Source of the DNA: Bacteroidales bacterium Bact_07
Lineage (GTDB): Bacteria > Bacteroidota > Bacteroidia > Bacteroidales > Tenuifilaceae
Assembly (NCBI GenBank): GCA_001603415.1
Contig: LUYY01000042.1
Location: forward strand, 1-13,347
DNA: 13,347 nt
Direction: 5' to 3'
Below are positions 6,350 through 13,347 of this stretch, piece after piece. The position numbers and the translations under genes were made by a program. Below the pieces are notes generated by a model, which was not told where the DNA came from, did not search any database, and saw nothing but the letters and a program-made list of their open reading frames with translations. Within the stretch, counting starts at the first letter, position 1. Every line of letters begins with the position of its first letter.

Positions 6350-8401
6350 ATGGAAAGTTCAGGGCTTCATCTCCCAATCAGTGAACCCATTACTGTTTTT
6401 GGAATTACCCTTTTGGTGATATTTATAATACCATTGTTTTTTTCAAAACTCAAACTTCCGGGAATCATAGGTCTTATTATTGCCGGAATGATTTTAGGAA
6501 CTACTGGCTTAAATGTTCTTGATAAAAATGGTAGCATTGAGCTCTTGGGTAATGTAGGGCTTATTTACTTAATGTTCCTTGCTGGCTTAGAACTCGAGGT
6601 TGGAAGTTTTTTAAAGAATCAACATAAAAATATCACCTTCGGACTGCTCACATTTTCCATCCCTTTCATTTTCGGGTTCGTGATTTGCAACCATATACTG
6701 AAATATGACATTTTGCCGTCGCTGCTCATTGCCAGCATGTTCTCAACACAAACCATGATTGCATTCCCAATTGTTTCGCGCCTTCGACTTACAAAAACTT
6801 TACCTGTTGAGATTTCGATAGGTGGAACTATAATCACCGATACTCTTGTTCTCCTGATATTCGTTATAATTACTTCATTATCAAATAATACTGGAATAAA
6901 CGAATTTCTATTACTTATTCCAAAGATTCTGTTTTTTGTCTTTTTGGTTATCCTTATACTTCCCCGAGTTACCCTATGGTTTCTAAAAAATCTCTCATCG
7001 GACCAGCTGGCACAATACGTATTTGTGCTTGCTACGGTATTCACAACAAGTGCTATTGCAAGGTTTTTGGGTATTGAACCCATAATAGGCGCCTTTCTGG
7101 CAGGAATAGTTTTAAACAGGCAGATTCCGCCATCGGCAATGCTTATGAACCGGATCGAATTTATTGGTAATGCTTTGTTCATCCCTTTCTTTCTTTTCTA
7201 TGTAGGAATGTTAATCGATTTAAAGGCATTTGTAAGTGGCTATGAATCAATTGAACTGTCAGCCATTCTCATATCATTTGCCATAATATCTAAATGGTTG
7301 GCAGCATTCATCACCCAAAAGATATTTGGACTAAAAGCGCTCGATCGTCAGCTAATTTTTGGTTTAAGCACAGCACATGCAGCGGCTACCATTGCCATCA
7401 TACTTGTAGGCTATAAAATTGGTATTGTCGATATCAATGTATTGAATGCCACCATAGTTGTGATTTTTGTCTCGTGTGTTGTGAGTGCAATGGTTACCGA
7501 AAAAGCAGCCAAAAGCTATGCAATTGCTTTTCCAGCCATAAGGTTTAAACCAACCGATTCCGAAAAGGTATTGATTCCGGTGGCAAATCCCTCTAATATT
7601 GAACATCTTATTGAATTTGCTGAATATGTAAGCGAAAGAGCAAAAAAGAATCCCATAACCTTACTCCGCGTTGTAAAGGATGATGATGAGATCCACAAAG
7701 TTCAAGACCTTGTAGCAAAAGCCGAAGATATTAGCCATAATTTTGGAATAGAAACCGAGTGGGCTGTTCGGGTTGATGTAAACATCTCATCTGGGATTGT
7801 AAGGGCTGCAAAAGAAATGCTTGCATCCAAAATTATTATGGGATGGTCGGGTAAATACATTTCATCGCGCCGGTGGATTTTTGGAACAATACTCGAGGGC
7901 GTGCTGGCCGATGTGAAACAACCCGTTTACATTTGCAGACTCAAACAACCCATCGAGCAGTTTTCGCAAGTATTCATTTTAATTCCTTCCAATGCCGAGT
8001 TCGATCCCGACTTTAAGAACTACATGCATAGCATTGAAAAGATTATTAAAAAGACTCGTCAAAAAGTAACCATCATTGTTGATAGAATTCATGCCGAGAA
8101 TGTTATGGCTGAGCTACCTCCTGCTTACAGCAAGGTTAAACCAACCGTAGTTGAAATCCGAAAATGGGTGGATGGTTTTAACCATCTGAAAAGTATCGAT
8201 ACCAATGCCCTTGCTATAATCATTTCGGCACGTCGAGGAACAATAGCCTTCAACAGCGATATACAGAATACCCTTTTACTTACCAGCCAAATCATTTCTG
8301 ATAAAAACGTTGTAATTGTTTACCCTGCCATTCATGGAACTTCAATCATCGATTCCCGATCACTGCTATCGGGAACCGGACAAGTTATAACTGAGAACTA
8401 A
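6350..8401 (+). CDS. CPA2/Kef-type cation:proton antiporter with two C-terminal universal-stress-like domains
   Basis: This inner-membrane antiporter exchanges Na+ or K+ for H+. Residues about 12-385 form the Na/H exchanger domain with 11-13 hydrophobic helices. Signatures are LPGIIGLIIAGMILG (36-50), FLAGLELE (76-83), the ion-site helix IITDTLVLL with Asp164, and LGIEPIIGAFLAGIVLNR (240-257). The ion motif is Thr-Asp rather than the Asp-Asp of electrogenic CPA2 members, which argues for an electroneutral or K+-type mechanism (inference). Residues about 405-530 form a UspA-like domain whose G498-x2-G501...GT (512-513) resembles the ATP-binding loop; about 537-675 looks like a second, degenerate copy. 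There is no TrkA-N/RCK domain as in KefC. It is transcribed separately, after the iorAB terminator. Its last 36 nt overlap the convergent NTPase gene. Confidence 0.9.
   Translation: MESSGLHLPISEPITVFGITLLVIFIIPLFFSKLKLPGIIGLIIAGMILGTTGLNVLDKNGSIELLGNVGLIYLMFLAGLELEVGSFLKNQHKNITFGLLTFSIPFIFGFVICNHILKYDILPSLLIASMFSTQTMIAFPIVSRLRLTKTLPVEISIGGTIITDTLVLLIFVIITSLSNNTGINEFLLLIPKILFFVFLVILILPRVTLWFLKNLSSDQLAQYVFVLATVFTTSAIARFLGIEPIIGAFLAGIVLNRQIPPSAMLMNRIEFIGNALFIPFFLFYVGMLIDLKAFVSGYESIELSAILISFAIISKWLAAFITQKIFGLKALDRQLIFGLSTAHAAATIAIILVGYKIGIVDINVLNATIVVIFVSCVVSAMVTEKAAKSYAIAFPAIRFKPTDSEKVLIPVANPSNIEHLIEFAEYVSERAKKNPITLLRVVKDDDEIHKVQDLVAKAEDISHNFGIETEWAVRVDVNISSGIVRAAKEMLASKIIMGWSGKYISSRRWIFGTILEGVLADVKQPVYICRLKQPIEQFSQVFILIPSNAEFDPDFKNYMHSIEKIIKKTRQKVTIIVDRIHAENVMAELPPAYSKVKPTVVEIRKWVDGFNHLKSIDTNALAIIISARRGTIAFNSDIQNTLLLTSQIISDKNVVIVYPAIHGTSIIDSRSLLSGTGQVITEN
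8353..8375. repeat. Perfect hairpin in the convergent gene overlap
   Basis: TTCCCGAT (8353-8360) and ATCGGGAA (8368-8375) form an 8-bp perfect inverted repeat around a 7-nt loop CACTGCT. It lies inside both reading frames at the tail-to-tail junction, and the minus-strand stop codon (8366-8368) falls at the loop edge. No T-run follows on either strand, so it is not a standard intrinsic terminator; it may hinder opposing transcripts or protect 3' ends. Confidence 0.5.
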
Positions 8402-10063
8402 ACTTTTAATACTCTTGGCCGCAACTTCGGCCGAAGTCTTTGCAATATCGAACACAAAAGCATCATTAAGGTTCCATCGTTCAGCAACATGCATAAGATT
8501 TTCGCGTCTAACAGTAAACACCAATAAATTTTTGGTTTTTGTAAGATGATGTTCAATGAGTTCAGCCCATACCTCGCCGTAGAGTTCCATTCGGCCTACC
8601 TCATCAATCACCAGTATCTCATCGCTTTTAATTGCCATCAAATCGTTGGTTAATGCCCTAATAACCTCTTGGTTAAACTCAAACGACTTATTCGGCAAGC
8701 CACAAGCAGCAATTCTTCGGCATAGCATCAATTCGTTGCCATCAGGCAATACTTTGAGGGTATATCCATCGCGCAACGGTGGCAAACCAATTCCTTTCGC
8801 AATAAATCCCCTAATAGTGAGGCCTTTAATACTCCCAAGAAGGTTAATGAGGTTTTCCAAGTAAGTCGATTTACCTTCGCCTAAACCGCCTGTAATAATT
8901 ATAATTGGCCGATTACCACCCCAACTTGAATTTCTTATAACTCCCTGAATATTATTTATAGCATTTGATGCCGAAAAATCGATATTTTTGAAAACATTCA
9001 GGTAAATAGGTAATGCATTGAAGGCCATACTCGAAGCATAGTAAACTGGGCTAAAAAATCCCCGGTTAAAAAACTGGCTAACCGCCGGTTTGGCAAGCTC
9101 AGTCCCAATAGCAGCCAAGGTAACCACAACAAAAATTGCCCTTACAAAAATATAGATGCCATACACCGGCGCTAAAGCAATTTGGGTTGAAAAAAGTGGT
9201 ATTATGAATGAAAATATTAAAACCGGCACAACAAAAAAAGGCTTCAACAGCATTCTTCGCGGCCTTTCGTAAAATAATACAATTAACAAAACATATACCC
9301 CTCCACTCAAAATTGCAATAGCAATGGGCATCGCCGATGCATAGGTAAGGTATGCAACCAGTGCAACAAGATGAATAATCAATAGGAAATAGTTTCTAAT
9401 ACCAATCGTTCCACCCTTTTCTCCAAAAATGGTCAGCTCAATTTGACTTGAAGTTAAGGTAGAATTTTTTTTTCCTAAGCTAAACCCGATTAACGCCGAA
9501 AGAAAACCCAAAATCAAGTAGATGATTAGTACGGTATATATTAATGAATTGGTAATAACAATGGTATTACTTTTTGATAATTGGGAAATTAAACCCATAA
9601 AGAAATCCACAATCCCTTGGCCATAAAGCATATAAAGTCGAATTGCTTTAAAAAGCGGTACAGAGAGCATGGCCAAACCACCGCCCAGCACCAGGCCAAA
9701 AGCATTTGTTCCCAAAACCAGCACTCCGGCCTCCAACAGTAGCCCCTCAACCATAATTCCCACCATAGGTGGTAAAATAACAGCACTTGGCGATACCGAC
9801 TTTAGTAGGGCACAAATTAAAGCAGCCCTCCAGAAAAATCCCCTCCGAATGTCGTTAGCCGAAATAACCGAAACGGTAAAAACCCCAAGAAATGCGAGTA
9901 ATGTTCCAGCCACCAGGGGAACCATCAGGTTATGTAATGCCGAACCCAAGGTAATTTCCAGTGCGCCCCAAATACTTCCACCAATAATGGAAAGTTGCCA
10001 CAGTGGGCTAAGCTTGTAAATTGCGCGATTCTTCTCCACTAACTGTTTTCGGATTTTGAACAA
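8366..10063 (-). CDS. Polytopic membrane protein (ECF-transporter-like) fused to THEP1-type NTPase
   Basis: This is a 565-residue fusion. Residues about 20-200 hold roughly five to six hydrophobic helices with small-residue motifs (GGSIWGALEITLG, 28-40), recalling ECF-transporter S components. Residues about 225-375 hold a second membrane block whose AFNALPIYLNVF (347-358) weakly resembles a CbiQ-type T component. Residues about 385-556 are a P-loop domain: Walker A GGLGEGKST (392-400), RGFIAKG (418-424), and Walker B ILVIDEVGRMEL (483-494, Asp487/Glu488), the pattern of the THEP1 nucleoside-triphosphatase family (PF03266). No ABC signature LSGGQ is seen in that domain. The NTPase call is strong and the ECF reading is inferred. 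The frame opens right after a stop, so the start must be TTG 10063 or GTG 10039; no ATG occurs until residue 47. It overlaps the upstream membrane gene by 56 nt, implying coupling. Confidence 0.82.
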   Translation of the reverse strand: MFKIRKQLVEKNRAIYKLSPLWQLSIIGGSIWGALEITLGSALHNLMVPLVAGTLLAFLGVFTVSVISANDIRRGFFWRAALICALLKSVSPSAVILPPMVGIMVEGLLLEAGVLVLGTNAFGLVLGGGLAMLSVPLFKAIRLYMLYGQGIVDFFMGLISQLSKSNTIVITNSLIYTVLIIYLILGFLSALIGFSLGKKNSTLTSSQIELTIFGEKGGTIGIRNYFLLIIHLVALVAYLTYASAMPIAIAILSGGVYVLLIVLFYERPRRMLLKPFFVVPVLIFSFIIPLFSTQIALAPVYGIYIFVRAIFVVVTLAAIGTELAKPAVSQFFNRGFFSPVYYASSMAFNALPIYLNVFKNIDFSASNAINNIQGVIRNSSWGGNRPIIIITGGLGEGKSTYLENLINLLGSIKGLTIRGFIAKGIGLPPLRDGYTLKVLPDGNELMLCRRIAACGLPNKSFEFNQEVIRALTNDLMAIKSDEILVIDEVGRMELYGEVWAELIEHHLTKTKNLLVFTVRRENLMHVAERWNLNDAFVFDIAKTSAEVAAKSIKSLVLSYNLSGSR

Positions 10064-10367
10064 CTATCAAGTAATCAACGGCTAAAACGAAAAGCAATAC
10101 AAACTCTACATCCTGAAACCCCAATAGATTTAAAATGATTGTGGCGATAATAACTCCTAAGGTATATAGTCTATTCCTGTCAACTTTCTGTAAGTTCTTG
10201 TTATTCCTGATGTAAAACCTTAACCTATACAATACAATAGGAGCAAAAGCCAAGTAGAACAGCCAAACCCCTAATTTGTAAAAGCCCAATCGAACAATAC
10301 CCGCAACTATTAGTAAACCAACGGTAAAAAGAATTAATTTACGTTCCGAAATTCTTATTTGTTCCAT
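10008..10367 (-). CDS. Small four-helix membrane protein, unknown function
   Basis: The protein has 119 residues with a charged N-terminus (EQIRISERK) and four hydrophobic stretches at about 11-27, 32-48, 68-83 and 86-103, the middle pair separated by a strongly basic loop (RLRFYIRNNKNLQKVDRNR). That places the loop in the cytoplasm by the positive-inside rule. I do not recognise the family. The ATG at 10367 is the first start. On the minus strand a weak -7-like box, CAATTTTG (10386-10393), lies about 20 nt upstream. Its 3' end overlaps the membrane-NTPase gene by 56 nt in another frame, so the two are almost certainly cotranscribed, and the small protein may be an accessory subunit of the larger one (inference). 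Confidence 0.75.
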   Translation of the reverse strand: MEQIRISERKLILFTVGLLIVAGIVRLGFYKLGVWLFYLAFAPIVLYRLRFYIRNNKNLQKVDRNRLYTLGVIIATIILNLLGFQDVEFVLLFVLAVDYLIVVQNPKTVSGEESRNLQA

Positions 10368-10429
10368 GCCTTAAATATTTGGTATCAAAATTGACAACAA
10401 TATTAAAAAAATTAGTTGATGATTTAAGC

Positions 10430-10437
10430 TATCTTTG
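10430..10437 (+). promoter_or_regulatory. Candidate -7 promoter box for the M28 peptidase operon
   Basis: TATCTTTG is an exact TAnnTTTG match ending 34 nt before the ATG at 10472, giving a leader of about 30 nt. This is typical spacing for Bacteroidota promoters. No ideal -33 element is evident; TTG occurs at 10416-10418, too close. The position also supports 10472 rather than the upstream TTG at 10445 as the start. Confidence 0.6.
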
Positions 10438-10471
10438 AATTCGATTGTTAACAATACAAATTTTTATCAAC

Positions 10472-12175
10472 ATGCAAAAAATTTTACTTATTGTTTTGAT
10501 ACTCGTTTCATCTACCCTATTTGCCCAGATTAAACGAAGTGCTAATATCACCAGTGATGAACTTTTATACCACGAGAACTTTTTAGCATCCGATAGCCTT
10601 AAAGGAAGGCAACCCGGCACTGTTTACGATAAAATTGCAGCCAAGTATATCCGCGATGAGTTCCGTGAGTATGGCCTAACCACCTTAGGGAAGAAAGGTT
10701 TCCAGTTCTTTACCTTCAAAAATTTTAATCCCGACTTCGAAAAGAAAACTCACCTGATGATAAATGGCGAAAGGCTTGAGTTTGGTCGCGATTTCTCCGC
10801 CCCCACAGTTAACGGTTCCGATTCACTTTGTACCGAAGCCATTTTTGTTGGAAAAGGCGATGAGGCATCGTACCAAAATGTTAAGGTTCGCAGGAAATGG
10901 GCTGTTATTTACTACCCCCTTGACCAGCATGTGTATTTGAATCCTAAACCTATTGAGATTGCCAAGAATCAAGGTGCTGCGGGAATAATCGTTGTAAGCA
11001 ACGATACTTTAAGTAAATACATCGATGTTGACTTTCGAACCTTACCCAACCTACCCCTTTTTATTCTCTCGCCCGAAGCGTCGGCTAAACTACTCAAACC
11101 CATTGGTTTGTGCTCCGATATTGCAAAAAAGATCAAAGAAAACAGCATTTCATCACAACCCTTGGGTATTAATGTGTGCGGCAAGGTAGCAAAACTTTAC
11201 AACCTTATTGAAACCCAAAACGTTGTGGCTATGCTCCCCGGTTCCGACCCAAAATTAGCAAACGAATATATTGTGATTGGTGCGCATTACGACCATTTGG
11301 GCATGGGCGAAATGGGCGGAAGCAGGGCACCTGACCAACTGGCTATCCACAACGGCGCCGACGATAACGCTTCGGGCGTAGTTTCGATGCTCGAGATTGC
11401 TCAAAAACTGGCATCGGAACCGAAAAAGATTAAACGAAGCATTGTGTTTGTTGCTTTTGGCGCCGAAGAGAAAGGACTCATCGGCTCTCAACGATTTGTT
11501 GATTCTGCGCTAATACCCATCGAGAACATCAAGGCTATGATAAACCTCGATATGGTTGGAAGGCTCCGCAATCGTGAACTCGAAGTTCACGGGGCAAAAA
11601 CTTCACTTGAAGCCGACTCCATCCTCAACAAACTTAACTCCGATAGCTTATTTCACCTAAAACTCGTTCCCGACGGCTTTGGCCCATCGGATCATGCCTC
11701 GTTTTACTCCAAAAATATCTCCGTTTTCTTTATTCATACAGGACTACACGAAGACTACCACACCCCTAACGATGATGTTGCCCTGCTAAACATTGAAGGT
11801 ATGCAACAGGTTGCAAGTTACACGTACCGATTAGCCTTTGAGCTGTCAACAATGCAGAAACCGCTTACCTTTACTAAGTCAAGCACCCGTTCACTTTCAT
11901 CATCACGCACCCCAAAAATTAAGGTCAAATTAGGTATTATGCCCGATGTAAGCGGTGCATCGGACGAAGGCCTAAAAGTTATGGGGGTTACCGAAGGTAA
12001 ACCCGCCGAAATTGCAGGTATCCAGGTAGGCGATTTGATTATCGCCATAAACCAGAAACCCATAAAAAATATTTACGATTACACCGAAGCGCTTTCAGCC
12101 CTTGAACCTGGAACAAAAATAACTGTCAAGGTTTTAAGAGATAAAAACGAAATAGAGTTTTCTGTTGAACTTTAA
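10472..12175 (+). CDS. Secreted M28-family metallopeptidase with PDZ domain
   Basis: This is an exported zinc amino- or carboxypeptidase of 567 residues from ATG 10472; an in-frame TTG at 10445 would spoil the signal peptide. Residues 1-19 (MQKILLIVLILVSSTLFAQ) form a Sec signal ending at AQ. About 110-230 is an inserted PA-like domain (NQGAAGIIVVSND). About 240-460 is the M28 catalytic core with all expected metal and catalytic residues: GAHYDHLG (His272), NGADDNASG (Asp297/298), GAEEKGL (Glu332/333), NLDMVGR (Asp360) and DYHTPND (His430). A Ser/Arg-rich linker leads to a C-terminal PDZ domain (about 488-567; GVTEGKPAEIAGIQVGDLI). The layout is typical of Bacteroidota periplasmic or secreted peptidases; substrate unknown. 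A -7 box lies upstream, and a membrane protein gene follows after 6 nt, probably cotranscribed. Confidence 0.94.
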   Translation: MQKILLIVLILVSSTLFAQIKRSANITSDELLYHENFLASDSLKGRQPGTVYDKIAAKYIRDEFREYGLTTLGKKGFQFFTFKNFNPDFEKKTHLMINGERLEFGRDFSAPTVNGSDSLCTEAIFVGKGDEASYQNVKVRRKWAVIYYPLDQHVYLNPKPIEIAKNQGAAGIIVVSNDTLSKYIDVDFRTLPNLPLFILSPEASAKLLKPIGLCSDIAKKIKENSISSQPLGINVCGKVAKLYNLIETQNVVAMLPGSDPKLANEYIVIGAHYDHLGMGEMGGSRAPDQLAIHNGADDNASGVVSMLEIAQKLASEPKKIKRSIVFVAFGAEEKGLIGSQRFVDSALIPIENIKAMINLDMVGRLRNRELEVHGAKTSLEADSILNKLNSDSLFHLKLVPDGFGPSDHASFYSKNISVFFIHTGLHEDYHTPNDDVALLNIEGMQQVASYTYRLAFELSTMQKPLTFTKSSTRSLSSSRTPKIKVKLGIMPDVSGASDEGLKVMGVTEGKPAEIAGIQVGDLIIAINQKPIKNIYDYTEALSALEPGTKITVKVLRDKNEIEFSVEL

Positions 12176-12181
12176 ACTTAT

Positions 12182-13018
12182 ATGGAAATGAAGAAATATT
12201 TAATTTTCTTTTTTGCACTTCTGATAACAATAACCGCTGCTATCTATCAGCGTCTTACAGGTCCAACTCACCCCAAACGGATTAATTACACAATCGATAG
12301 TATTGAGTATAAATCGAAACTTATCCGCAGTGGGGAGAGCGATAAGGATACCAAAATAACCCTTAACCTACCTATTAATGCCACGGCAACCCTATATTAC
12401 AAGAAATATAAGGTAGATGAAGATTTTATTGCTTTACCCTTCATGGCCATTGACCAAAACAAACAAGAAGTTTACCTACCCAAAATGCCTGCCGCTGCCA
12501 AACTTGAATACTATATCGAAATACTTGATGGCGCTGAAACCAAGCATTTTTTCAAAGAAAATCCCATCATCATTAGGTATAAAGATCCTGTGCCAGCCTG
12601 GGTCTTAATCCCTCACATTTTAATAATGTTCCTGGCTATGCTTTTCTCAAACCTAACCGGTTTGCAGGCTGCATTCAATATGCCCTCGTTTAAACGGAAT
12701 ATAACCATAAGCCTCGCCCTGCTATTTTTTGGTGGTTTAATCCTTGGCCCCATAGTCCAGAAGTTTGCATTTGGGGCCTACTGGACTGGCTTCCCCTTTG
12801 GTTATGACCTTACCGATAATAAAACCCTTATTGCTTTTGCAACATGGCTTATAGCTTATTTAATTAACCGCAAGAACGATAGGCCTGCTATAGCGATGTT
12901 TGCTGCAATTGTAACCATTATAGTTTTCTCAATTCCTCACAGCGTATGGGGATCGGAACTTGATTATGAAAGTGGAAAGGTTGTTACAGGATTCATTAAC
13001 TCATTAATCCTCTTCTAA
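12182..13018 (+). CDS. Membrane protein with extracytoplasmic domain, unknown function
   Basis: The protein has 278 residues. An N-terminal anchor or uncleaved signal (about 5-21) precedes a soluble, beta-rich domain (about 30-135) that should face the periplasm, followed by four more hydrophobic helices at about 140-158, 174-193, 212-228 and 234-252. Notable conserved-looking stretches are GAYWTGFPFGYDLTDNKT (198-215) and IPHSVWGSELDY (251-262); His145 and His253 lie in or at the ends of helices and could ligate a cofactor, which is speculation. I think close relatives exist in other Bacteroidota but cannot name a family. ATG 12182 or 12188 (MKKYLIFF) are both possible starts. It begins 6 nt after the M28 peptidase stop, so they share a transcript. 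Confidence 0.8.
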   Translation: MEMKKYLIFFFALLITITAAIYQRLTGPTHPKRINYTIDSIEYKSKLIRSGESDKDTKITLNLPINATATLYYKKYKVDEDFIALPFMAIDQNKQEVYLPKMPAAAKLEYYIEILDGAETKHFFKENPIIIRYKDPVPAWVLIPHILIMFLAMLFSNLTGLQAAFNMPSFKRNITISLALLFFGGLILGPIVQKFAFGAYWTGFPFGYDLTDNKTLIAFATWLIAYLINRKNDRPAIAMFAAIVTIIVFSIPHSVWGSELDYESGKVVTGFINSLILF

Positions 13019-13030
13019 TCAAGTTAGAAC

Positions 13031-13066
13031 ATAGAAAAAGAAAGGCCGTCGAATAACGACGGCCTT
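13031..13066 (-). terminator. Terminator after the cysteine-rich lipoprotein gene
   Basis: AAGGCCGTCG (13042-13051) and CGACGGCCTT (13057-13066) form a perfect 10-bp stem around AATAA. Read on the minus strand the stem is followed by a T-rich tract (TCTTTTTC, from 13041 down), which fits an intrinsic terminator for the leftward lipoprotein gene ending at 13089. The hairpin lies only 24 nt after the plus-strand membrane protein stop, so it may also slow or end that transcript, although no T-run follows on that side. Confidence 0.85.
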
Positions 13067-13088
13067 CATTAGCTATTACATCTTCCGA

Positions 13089-13346
13089 TTAGTGCTTTTG
13101 CTCACATGGTTTATCGCAGGGCTCTTTATGCTCCTTATCGCTGCTGCAACCATCTTTCTTGGTGCTATCGGCAGGTGAGTTAACCTTTGTTGAATCGCAG
13201 CAACCCTTCCCTTCAACCTTGCTATGATCGCCACAACACTCAGTGTTTGCTTGTTTGTTACTATCGCTTGCCTTTGAACCGCATGATGTTAGGGCTATGC
13301 TGCCAACAAACAATAGCGCTGATGCAATTAATACTATCTTCTTCAT
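13089..13346 (-). CDS. Cysteine-rich lipoprotein, possibly metal-binding
   Basis: This encodes an 85-residue lipoprotein. MKK, a hydrophobic stretch (4-18) and the lipobox LTSC give lipidation at Cys22; the following GSKAS lacks an obvious surface-export signal. The mature part is small, hydrophilic and low-complexity, with seven further Cys: two CC pairs (37-38, 49-50) and single Cys at 67, 77 and 81, plus His41, His73 and a C-terminal His. Paired cysteines in a Lys/Asp/Ser-rich, apparently unstructured chain suggest thiol chemistry or binding of a soft metal (Cu, Zn, Cd, Hg), by inference only. No metal-resistance gene is visible nearby. The start codon lies one base from the window edge, so promoter and upstream neighbours cannot be seen. 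A clear terminator follows. Confidence 0.82.
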   Translation of the reverse strand: MKKIVLIASALLFVGSIALTSCGSKASDSNKQANTECCGDHSKVEGKGCCDSTKVNSPADSTKKDGCSSDKEHKEPCDKPCEQKH

Positions 13347-13347
13347 T

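Noticed and set aside
6619..7182. 187-codon minus-strand frame opposite the antiporter
   Set aside because: It lies wholly antisense to a well-supported membrane domain, has no recognisable motif or promoter, and has the composition expected of a shadow of hydrophobic codons.
9669..10019. 116-codon plus-strand frame opposite the membrane-NTPase gene
   Set aside because: Pro/Ser/Thr-rich translation typical of the complement of Gly/Ala/Val-rich membrane segments; no start context or family resemblance.
10445..10471. TTG start adding nine residues to the M28 peptidase
   Set aside because: It would put polar residues before a perfect signal peptide and lies within about 8 nt of the -7 box, leaving almost no leader.
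1..13347. CRISPR array, tRNA/rRNA, insertion sequence or prophage
   Set aside because: No regularly spaced repeats, cloverleaf-like tracts, transposase or integrase motifs, or phage proteins were seen on either strand.

Overview
The window reads as chromosomal DNA of an anaerobic or facultative member of the Bacteroidota, probably Bacteroidales/Marinilabiliales-like. The grounds are a TonB-dependent receptor with an N-terminal carboxypeptidase-regulatory-like domain, three exact matches to the Bacteroidota -7 promoter box TAnnTTTG in AT-rich gaps, the absence of clear Shine-Dalgarno sites, and an oxygen-sensitive-type 2-oxoacid oxidoreductase (iorAB). I saw no tRNA, rRNA, CRISPR array, insertion sequence or phage gene. 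Gene density is high and the organisation looks like ordinary core genome.

Layout. (1) 1-335: an AT-rich leader with two imperfect palindromes, then a small ribbon-helix-helix-like protein. (2) 351-2822, minus: an outer-membrane TonB-dependent receptor without a SusD partner, convergent with the first gene. (3) 2932-3766, plus: a tight two-gene unit of a low-molecular-weight phosphatase/ArsC-fold protein, whose catalytic Cys is replaced by Ser, and a YjbQ/UPF0047 protein. (4) 3767-6304, plus: a 276-nt leader with a promoter-like box and a tiny ORF, then iorA and iorB, closed by a strong intrinsic terminator. IorA lacks the usual C-terminal ferredoxin domain. (5) 6350-8401, plus: a CPA2/Kef-type cation:proton antiporter with two C-terminal universal-stress-like domains. 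Its 3' end overlaps the next gene tail to tail by 36 nt, and a perfect hairpin lies at the junction. (6) 8366-10367, minus: a small four-helix membrane protein overlapping by 56 nt a 565-residue protein that joins an ECF-transporter-like membrane region to a THEP1-type NTPase. (7) 10430-13018, plus: a promoter, a secreted M28 metallopeptidase with a C-terminal PDZ domain, and a five-helix membrane protein with an extracytoplasmic domain. (8) 13031-13346, minus: a cysteine-rich lipoprotein followed by a terminator hairpin.

How they fit together. The genes form several short, mostly unrelated transcription units: envelope uptake and proteolysis (receptor, peptidase, lipoprotein), aromatic 2-oxoacid metabolism (iorAB), ion homeostasis (antiporter) and a possible small-molecule uptake unit (membrane protein plus THEP1 fusion). 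No new defence or mobile system is evident. The best leads are the membrane-THEP1 fusion, the Cys-to-Ser pseudo-phosphatase coupled to YjbQ, and the ferredoxin-less IorA. Family assignments come from recognising motifs by eye; no database search was run.
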